Shown in pieces: positions 58,560-64,000 of a stretch of 64,000 nucleotides of DNA; the first letter of the stretch is position 1, and the number at the start of each line of letters is the position of its first letter. The stretch is from assembly GCA_013388755.1 (NCBI GenBank), contig JACAEQ010000108.1:26860-90859 (forward strand). The letters are read 5' to 3'. This stretch comes from Chloroflexota bacterium. Its GTDB lineage: Bacteria; Chloroflexota; Chloroflexia; Chloroflexales; Roseiflexaceae. The notes beneath the pieces are model-generated. The model worked only from the letters and a program-made list of their open reading frames with translations, had not been told where the DNA came from and ran no database searches. Position numbers and translations under genes: made by a program.

Positions 58560-60341
58560 TCAGGGCGCACGTACGCCGAGCGTCACCGGCGCGCCGCGAT
58601 CCACCAGGTCGCCGCCACGTGGAATAGAACTGACGACCACGCCAGGCCCGAAGCGATCGCATAACTCGCCGAGTTTATCACACCCCTGGTAATCGGAGTA
58701 CGACCAGTTCAGATCCGCTGCCGTGATCCGGCGAATCGCTTCGTCCTCACGCAGGCCGGTAACGTCGGGCATGCGCACCTTGTCGCCCAGGCTCACGAAG
58801 ATCGTGACGACCTCACCCCGGCGCAGCCTGACCCCGGCCTGTGGCTCACTCCGGAAAACGAACCCGGCACTGAGGCGGTCGGGCGCGCTGACCACCTGAA
58901 CCTGGAACCCCAGGTTGCGCAACTGAAACTCTGCATCAACGCCACGCATTGTTACCACATCCGGCAGGGTCACAAGCTCCGGACCGGTACTCACCACATA
59001 GGTAACGACGGTCGAGGCCGTGACCACCGCGGAAGCGCGCGGATACTGGTCAAATATCAGGCCCGGCGAGACGACGTCGGATGACCGCGGCAACTCGGCG
59101 TATGGTAGCAGGCCGGCGCGTTCGATGGTCGCGATGGCGGCGCGTTCATCGAGCAGAATGACATCCGGCACGACAACCAACGGTGGGGAAGGTGTCGCCG
59201 TGGGCTCGGCAGTTGCGCCTGGTGTGGCAACCACTGGCGGAGGGAGCGAGCCGCTAGAAAAACTGATCAGGCTATCGAAGGCCCCGCTGGCGAACAGGTA
59301 TACGGCCCCAAGGATCAGCCCGATAAACAGCATGCCGAGGAGGAACACCCCCAGATCGCGACCGCCGCTACCCGGCGGCGACCTGGTGATGACCGCCGGG
59401 CGCGGTGCAGGGAGCGGCGCTCGCCCGCTGGCGTTTGCCGGCGGTGATGCCGCCGCCACACCGGCAACCGCCGGACGCGGCGCCACACGCGGCGCGACCG
59501 GGCGCACAATCGTCGCCTCCTGGCTGGCGCTACGATACGCGCGCAACAGGTCGGCAAACTCACGTGCTGATGCCGGCCGTTCGTCGGGGTTCTTACTCAG
59601 CGTGCGCAACACCAGTGCTTCGAGGAGTGGGGGTATCTGCGGATTGAACATGCGCGGCGGCGGCGGATCAACCCCGACATGCTGCATTGCCACCGCAATC
59701 GAGGTATCACCACTGAACGGTAGCCGCCCGGTGAGCGCCTCGTACAACGTAACACCAAGTGAATAGATGTCGGAACGCGGCGTTGCAGGCTGGCCACGTG
59801 CCTGCTCCGGCGAGATATAATCCGCCGTACCGAACATGATCCCGGTCTCGGTCAGGGCCGTTGAGAGCGCGCTTTTGGCAATGCCGAAATCGGTAATCTT
59901 CACCTCGCCGGACGGGTTCACCAGGATGTTCTGCGGCTTGACATCACGATGCACCATGCCAAGCCGGTGCGCTGCTTCCAGGCCCCTGGCCACATCCTCG
60001 ACGATCGCGACCGCGCGCTCGATAGGCAGCGCGCCGTGACGCAGGATCAGGCTCTTGAGGTCGCTGCCGTCCACGAATTCCATGACAATATAATGGACCT
60101 CACCATCCTGCCCGACGTCATAGACATCAACGATGCATGGATGGTGCAGCCCGGCGGCCGCCTGTGCCTCGTGGTGAAAACGCTGCAGGAAGCCGCTATC
60201 GGCGGCGTGCTGCGCGTGGAGTACCTTGATCGCGACGCGCCGGTTCAGACGCATGTCACGACCACGGTAGACGCGCGCCATACCGCCTTCGCCAATCTTC
60301 TGCTCAAGTTCGTAGCGGTTGTTGAGTATCTTCTGCTGCAT
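58560..60341 (-). CDS. PASTA-domain Ser/Thr protein kinase (PknB/StkP-like)
   Basis: This 593-residue membrane kinase has an N-terminal Hanks-type kinase domain (about 8-270): glycine loop KIGEGGMARVYRG, Lys in VAIKVLH, catalytic loop VHRDVKPQNIL, DFG in ITDFGIAKS and SPE in DYISPEQARG. A Pro/Ala-rich linker and one TM helix (GVFLLGMLFIGLILGAVYLFA) follow. Outside are three PASTA repeats (VPDVILLDERAAIATI, LPDVVTMRG, MPDVTGLREDEAI). PASTA kinases sense peptidoglycan fragments and tune growth. The start at 60341 overlaps nothing conserved upstream and lacks a clear ribosome-binding site; it is 10 nt from the upstream gene's stop. Confidence 0.93.
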   Translation of the reverse strand: MQQKILNNRYELEQKIGEGGMARVYRGRDMRLNRRVAIKVLHAQHAADSGFLQRFHHEAQAAAGLHHPCIVDVYDVGQDGEVHYIVMEFVDGSDLKSLILRHGALPIERAVAIVEDVARGLEAAHRLGMVHRDVKPQNILVNPSGEVKITDFGIAKSALSTALTETGIMFGTADYISPEQARGQPATPRSDIYSLGVTLYEALTGRLPFSGDTSIAVAMQHVGVDPPPPRMFNPQIPPLLEALVLRTLSKNPDERPASAREFADLLRAYRSASQEATIVRPVAPRVAPRPAVAGVAAASPPANASGRAPLPAPRPAVITRSPPGSGGRDLGVFLLGMLFIGLILGAVYLFASGAFDSLISFSSGSLPPPVVATPGATAEPTATPSPPLVVVPDVILLDERAAIATIERAGLLPYAELPRSSDVVSPGLIFDQYPRASAVVTASTVVTYVVSTGPELVTLPDVVTMRGVDAEFQLRNLGFQVQVVSAPDRLSAGFVFRSEPQAGVRLRRGEVVTIFVSLGDKVRMPDVTGLREDEAIRRITAADLNWSYSDYQGCDKLGELCDRFGPGVVVSSIPRGGDLVDRGAPVTLGVRAP

Positions 60342-60351
60342 AACGCACGCG

Positions 60352-60894
60352 TCAGGCAAACACATGGCGCACCGCCATGCACGGCGCGCCGGGGGAGGTC
60401 AGGCCGAGGCGTTCCTCGAGGAACGCCAGGTTGATGACGTCTTCACGATTATAGGCAAGAAGCGTATGCAAGGCCGCCTGATCGCCCCAGCTCTCATAGC
60501 GATCCCACAGCCGCGGCGCATCCCAACCACTGATGCCCGCCGTTGACCGCTCGATGCCAAGCTGCGGCTCGACGACCTTGAGACCACCGCGTAAGCCGCG
60601 TCGCCGGCAGACATACATCAGATCGCAGTGGTCAAAATCGCGCCGGAGATCAATGTACATCCGTCGCCGAATGACCGGCAGGTCAAATCCTGTGCCATTG
60701 AAGGTCACAAGCGTATCCACGCCTTCGAGTGCATCATACAGCGCGGTATCGCGCACGCCGCCACCGATCAACTGAATGGTGCCGCGATCACCGCGATAGA
60801 TGCCAATCACACTGATCGCACCCTCAAACGTCGTCTCAATATCGAGATAGGCGCGTCGTATGTGACCCTCCGGCCCTCGCGACCCGTCATTCAT
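60352..60894 (-). CDS. RNase H-fold 3'-5' exonuclease-like protein (YprB type)
   Basis: This 180-residue protein has a DEDD-like ribonuclease H fold. RAYLDIETTFEG gives the first Asp and Glu, TFNGTGFDLPVIRRR the second Asp, HCDLMYVCRRRG follows, and AYNREDVINLAFLEE gives the last Asp. YprB-type domains are predicted single-strand DNA or RNA exonucleases. ATG 60894 is preferred over GTG 60927 because the promoter at 60936-60941 would start transcription near 60930. It sits just upstream of, and is probably co-transcribed with, the PASTA kinase. Confidence 0.8.
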   Translation of the reverse strand: MNDGSRGPEGHIRRAYLDIETTFEGAISVIGIYRGDRGTIQLIGGGVRDTALYDALEGVDTLVTFNGTGFDLPVIRRRMYIDLRRDFDHCDLMYVCRRRGLRGGLKVVEPQLGIERSTAGISGWDAPRLWDRYESWGDQAALHTLLAYNREDVINLAFLEERLGLTSPGAPCMAVRHVFA

Positions 60895-60935
60895 TACCCA
60901 CCACGTCCGTACCGGCACGCCAGTCACCGCGAAGC

Positions 60936-60985
60936 ATTATAGCACGCAGCGGGCGCACAGGATCGAATCTCGCACATGCTATAAT
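60936..60985. promoter_or_regulatory. Divergent promoters for the exonuclease and nucleoside hydrolase genes
   Basis: TGCTATAAT occurs on both strands: minus-strand -10 at 60936-60941 and plus-strand -10 at 60980-60985. Both are extended -10 type and drive the two divergent genes. Confidence 0.6.
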
Positions 60986-61034
60986 GGTGCGCACGATGCA
61001 TCCCTCCGCCATACGGCTGATGAAAGACGGTTTT

Positions 61035-62075
61035 ATGACCATGCGCGTCATTCTTGATACAGATCCCGGCATTGACGATGCGCTGGCGATCCTGCTGGCG
61101 CTGGCTTCGCCAGAGATCGAACTGGCCGGCGTGACCGTTACCGGTGGCAACTGCCCGCTTGAGCACGGCCTGCGTAACGCGCGCAACGTCCTGGCGCTTG
61201 CCGGGCGCACCGATGTGCCTGCATGCGGTGGTGTGGCGCTGCCCCTGATTCGCCCACCCTATACTGCACCCGAGACGCACGGCGATACCGGTCTCGGGTT
61301 TGCTCACCCGCCGGAATCGCCCGCGCTGTACAATCATGAACATGGCGTTGACCTGATCATTCGCGAGATTATGGCCCACCCGGGCGAGGTTACACTGGTT
61401 GCCGTCGCGCCACTGACGAATGTGGCGATTGCGCTGCGCAAGGAGCCACGTATTATCCAGGCGGTGCGCGAGGTGATCATTATGGGTGGTGCGTTACGCG
61501 TCGATGGTAATACCACCTCACTGGCCGAGTTCAACTTCTATGTTGACCCTCACGCCGCGCATATTGTCCTCGAGAGCGGCATGCCGATCACACTGGTGCC
61601 GTGGGATATTACGAAGGACGTGGTACTTACCCAGGCCGACGTTGACCGGCTCCTGCGCATCAACTCGCCAATAACGCAGTTCGTTGCCGACGCGACCCGT
61701 TTCTATATTGAGTTTCACATGGCGGCGTTTGGCTACGCCGGTTGCTCGATCAATGATCCGGCGGCGCTGGCGCTGGCGTTTGCGCCTGACCTGGCGCAAA
61801 CTGAGCCGCTGCATGTCGCCGTTGAGTATGCCAGTGAGTTGACTGCCGGTAAGAGCGTTATCAGTTATGTTGGCCCCGCGACGCGCGAACCCGATACCCA
61901 CGACATGACAGGCTACGATACGTACGGATGGCCGCCACGCTGGCGGCGCGCCTTCCGTCCCGCCCCGAATGTTCGCGCCGTCGTCGGTTTTGATACGCCA
62001 CGCTTCATGCGGCTGTTCGTTGAACGTATCGAACGCCTGGCGCGCAGAGAGGGCCCACACGCAGAGCGCGGCTGA
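61035..62075 (+). CDS. Inosine/uridine-preferring nucleoside hydrolase
   Basis: This 346-residue member of the IunH/RihA family hydrolyses the N-glycosidic bond of nucleosides for base salvage. The calcium-binding signature VILDTDPGIDDALAILLAL is at the N-terminus; VAVAPLTNVAIAL, IIMGGAL, SLAEFNFYVDPHAA and CSINDPAALALAFAPDL (second Asp ligand) follow. Base preference cannot be told. The start is taken as ATG 61035; a second ATG two codons later is also possible and the ribosome-binding site is weak. Confidence 0.92.
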   Translation: MTMRVILDTDPGIDDALAILLALASPEIELAGVTVTGGNCPLEHGLRNARNVLALAGRTDVPACGGVALPLIRPPYTAPETHGDTGLGFAHPPESPALYNHEHGVDLIIREIMAHPGEVTLVAVAPLTNVAIALRKEPRIIQAVREVIIMGGALRVDGNTTSLAEFNFYVDPHAAHIVLESGMPITLVPWDITKDVVLTQADVDRLLRINSPITQFVADATRFYIEFHMAAFGYAGCSINDPAALALAFAPDLAQTEPLHVAVEYASELTAGKSVISYVGPATREPDTHDMTGYDTYGWPPRWRRAFRPAPNVRAVVGFDTPRFMRLFVERIERLARREGPHAERG

Positions 62076-62156
62076 CAGATCGTTGACCTATTGCGGAATC
62101 CAGCCGCATTGCCGGTGTCGTATGGTCTTACCCTCCTGCGAGAAAGGAGAAGACCG

Positions 62157-63152
62157 ATGAGTTTCTGGACGGGTGTCGTTGTTGGTGCGATCATCGGCTG
62201 GCTGGCAGAGTGGATCATTGACTGGAACTACTGGCGGCGACGCACACGGCTGATCAATGTCGCAGCCGCCGGTAACGATGGGCTGCGCGTCGAGCTTGAG
62301 ACATGCCGCACCGAAATGGAACGGCTGAGAACCGAATTGTCGGCTGCGTCGAGCCTGGCACAGCAGCGCGCCGGCGAACTTGTCACTCTGCAGGCGGCGC
62401 TCGCTAATGCACAGGCCAGCCTGCAACAGGCTGGAAGGCAGATCGAAGATCGCGACAATCGCCTTGCGACCATGGCGGCGACAGAGACCGCCACGCGTAC
62501 TGCGCGTGAAACGGATGTCGCGGAGATCGAACGGCTGCGCGAGGCCCTGGCGCACGCCGAAGAAACGATCGCGGAACTGCGCTCCGCGCAACCGGCGGTG
62601 CCGCAGCAGACGCTGCTGGGTGCAGTGCCCGTATCCATTACGGCGCGCCTGGTTGATGATGATGTACAGGCAGAACTTGCACAATTGCGCGCTCAACTTG
62701 CTGAAGAGCAGCGTGCACATGCGTTGCTCCGCGGTGCACAACGCGACCCATTGATCGATATCAATGGCATTGGCCCGGTGTATGAGAAACGCCTCAATGA
62801 AGCCGGCATTCAAACTTTCGCGGAACTTGCTGCGCTGACTCCTGAGCGTGTTCACGCGATCATTCACCCCGAGTCCTGGCAGCATATCGACCCTGAGGCA
62901 TGGATCAACGAGGCACGCCTCCTGCTACGCCGCTCGAACCCCGACCCCCTGGTCGACATCAATGGCATCGGTCCGGTGTATCAGGACAGGCTGTTCGACG
63001 CTCGCATCTATACCTTTGCGCAACTTGCAGCTATGACGACGGAACAGCTCGCCGCGATTATTCAACCGGAGGAATGGCAGGGCGTTGAGTTCGATCGCTG
63101 GATTGCCGAAGCGGCGCAATTCGCCGCGCGTATGCAGGAAGAAGGGAGGTAG
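62157..63152 (+). CDS. Membrane-anchored coiled-coil protein with two C-terminal helix-hairpin-helix-like repeats
   Basis: The 331-residue protein has an N-terminal TM helix (FWTGVVVGAIIGWLAEWII) and a long coiled coil (about 50-200; ELETCRTEMERLRTELSAA). Two tandem repeats end it, each beginning PLIDINGIGPVYEKRL or PLVDINGIGPVYQDRL and followed by FAELAALTPERV or FAQLAAMTTEQL and an HPESWQ or QPEEWQ turn. Such repeats resemble the helix-3-turn-helix domain of flap endonuclease-like proteins and bind DNA or mediate contacts. AAAGGAGAAGACCG precedes the start. It is joined to the next gene by a 3-nt gap, so it may form part of a cell-envelope complex. Confidence 0.8.
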   Translation: MSFWTGVVVGAIIGWLAEWIIDWNYWRRRTRLINVAAAGNDGLRVELETCRTEMERLRTELSAASSLAQQRAGELVTLQAALANAQASLQQAGRQIEDRDNRLATMAATETATRTARETDVAEIERLREALAHAEETIAELRSAQPAVPQQTLLGAVPVSITARLVDDDVQAELAQLRAQLAEEQRAHALLRGAQRDPLIDINGIGPVYEKRLNEAGIQTFAELAALTPERVHAIIHPESWQHIDPEAWINEARLLLRRSNPDPLVDINGIGPVYQDRLFDARIYTFAQLAAMTTEQLAAIIQPEEWQGVEFDRWIAEAAQFAARMQEEGR

Positions 63153-63155
63153 ACC

Positions 63156-64000
63156 ATGGCTTCCCGCCAGGAGTTTGCCCCCTGGGACGGCAGGTGGCTG
63201 GCTTATGACTGGTTCAAGTTGCTGATCGGGTTGCTGCTTCTGTTGCTGCTCCTGATTGCCTGGCTGACGCTTGGCGGCCCTGCCCCCGCATTGCCCCGAT
63301 TACGCGTACCCGTCGTGTCTGTACCTGCTCCTGATGCAACGGTTGATGTCGGGGGCGTGACGTTTAGCGGTGACGCTACACCTGGCTCCACCGTGCAGTT
63401 GCTGATTGATGGCCAGCCAGCGGGGACGGTGGTCGCCGCGCCATCCGGTGCCTGGTCGCTCCTGATCAGGCTCGATCGGGCGGGCACATACAACGTGGTC
63501 GCCCGGGTGATCCGCCCTGGTGGCGCTGTCGCGGCAACATCTGCACCGCAACGCATGACGGTTGTGGCGACCGTGCCGGCCATATCAGCACCGACACTTG
63601 TTCTGCCCGGTGCGGCCATTCCAGGCAATGTGATGTTCAGTGGCGCTGGCGCTCCCGGAACAACCGTCGAGGTACTGGTTGATGGCCGCCCGCTTGGACG
63701 GACGACGGTTGGCACGGACGGTCGCTGGTCGCTGGCGGGCAGTGTGCCGGCTGGTGAGCTGCAGATTGTGGCGCGTGCACTCGATGCAACCGGTGCGCCG
63801 GCTGCTGCTGCCCCGCCTGCTACACTATTTGTGGCGGCGCCGCCGGTCATCACCTCGCTGGCTGATGGTGCGCAGGCGACCGCCGGTCGGTTGACGATCG
63901 GTGGCACCGGCCAGCCCGGCAGCACGATCGAGATCCGCAACGGCACCCGGGTCCTGGGGGTTGCGACCGTCGGCGCCGATGGCACCTGGTCGTTCGTCTA
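63156..64000 (+). CDS. Ig-like repeat surface protein, partial (C-terminus beyond the window)
   Basis: The open frame from ATG 63156 runs off the right edge (281 codons seen). After a short N-terminal part (MASRQEFAPWDGRWLAYDW), one TM helix (LLIGLLLLLLLLIAWLTLG) anchors it. It then has a series of bacterial Ig-like repeats, each about 85 residues, with TFSGDATPGSTVQLLIDGQP, MFSGAGAPGTTVEVLVDGRP and TIGGTGQPGSTIEIRNG, and SGAWSLLI/DGRWSLAG/DGTWSFV endings. GGGAGGTAGACC precedes the start. It is co-transcribed with the coiled-coil/HhH protein. A C-terminal OmpA-like domain is possible but unseen. Confidence 0.85.
   Translation, partial: MASRQEFAPWDGRWLAYDWFKLLIGLLLLLLLLIAWLTLGGPAPALPRLRVPVVSVPAPDATVDVGGVTFSGDATPGSTVQLLIDGQPAGTVVAAPSGAWSLLIRLDRAGTYNVVARVIRPGGAVAATSAPQRMTVVATVPAISAPTLVLPGAAIPGNVMFSGAGAPGTTVEVLVDGRPLGRTTVGTDGRWSLAGSVPAGELQIVARALDATGAPAAAAPPATLFVAAPPVITSLADGAQATAGRLTIGGTGQPGSTIEIRNGTRVLGVATVGADGTWSFV

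Noticed and set aside
1..64000. tRNA, rRNA, CRISPR arrays, prophage or complete IS
   Set aside because: I scanned for T-loop motifs, regular spaced repeats, integrase or transposase motifs and found none I could support.

Overview
The window is about 64 kb of GC-rich bacterial DNA, densely coded on both strands, with no rRNA, tRNA, CRISPR array or complete insertion sequence that I could recognise. The gene mix fits a Chloroflexota member, with class Chloroflexia (Roseiflexus/Kouleothrix-like) as the best guess. It includes a membrane-anchored uptake [NiFe] hydrogenase operon, UvsE, PASTA and FHA signalling proteins, surface proteins with a TM plus Arg tail, and a heterodimeric multidrug ABC exporter. 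The assignment is by resemblance only; no phylogenetic marker was tested.

Layout: 1-4.1 kb (minus): partial aldo/keto reductase, VWA/zinc-ribbon protein, amidase-like/VanY-type peptidoglycan protein. 4.4-7.9 kb (plus): cobalamin riboswitch with terminator, then a vitamin B12 ABC importer (btuF, btuC, btuD). 7.9-10.6 kb (minus): conserved hypothetical, UvsE, PHP phosphoesterase. 10.7-15.1 kb (plus): large secreted glycosidase-like protein and M20 peptidase. 15.2-19.6 kb: TetR regulator divergent from a two-gene ABC exporter, with two matching operators on a consensus promoter. 19.7-22 kb: flavin amine oxidase and zinc-finger/cold-shock protein. 22-27.3 kb (minus): thioredoxin-TPR protein, SppA, PurK, PurE, glutamine-amidotransferase-like hydrolase. 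27.7-34.5 kb (minus): small membrane protein, FHA protein, M-box Mg riboswitch controlling an alpha/beta-hydrolase relative plus mgtE, and a double GNAT protein. 34.9-38.1 kb (plus): methyltransferase, glycosyltransferase, DUF4397 surface protein. 38.1-41.3 kb (minus): IolG-like dehydrogenase and TAP-like peptidase. 41.4-45.5 kb (plus): PhnX, HerA-like ATPase, GH1 glucosidase. 45.6-47.4 kb (minus): SPFH protein plus NAD-kinase-like protein. 47.7-49.7 kb: trimethylamine-dehydrogenase-like flavoprotein. 50.2-54.6 kb: hydrogenase operon. 54.7-58.4 kb: HflX, MFS transporter, hydrolase. 58.6-60.9 kb (minus): PASTA Ser/Thr kinase and RNase H-fold exonuclease. 61-64 kb (plus): nucleoside hydrolase, coiled-coil/HhH protein, and a partial Ig-repeat protein running off the window.

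The most interesting signals lie outside the proteins. (1) Five copies of a small non-coding element (full length 173 bp) are scattered through the window, each bounded by near-identical 9-bp direct repeats; it looks like an undescribed MITE family built of hairpins. (2) HflX has a consensus promoter and an AAGGAG ribosome-binding site but an ATC codon where the start should be. (3) Several promoters carry clear dyad or repeat operators: tetR/ABC, SPFH, hydrogenase and uvsE. (4) The hydrogenase small subunit has Asn in place of a usual proximal-cluster Cys. (5) Several enzymes have lost a signature catalytic or metal-binding residue, notably the hydrolase inside the Mg riboswitch operon.
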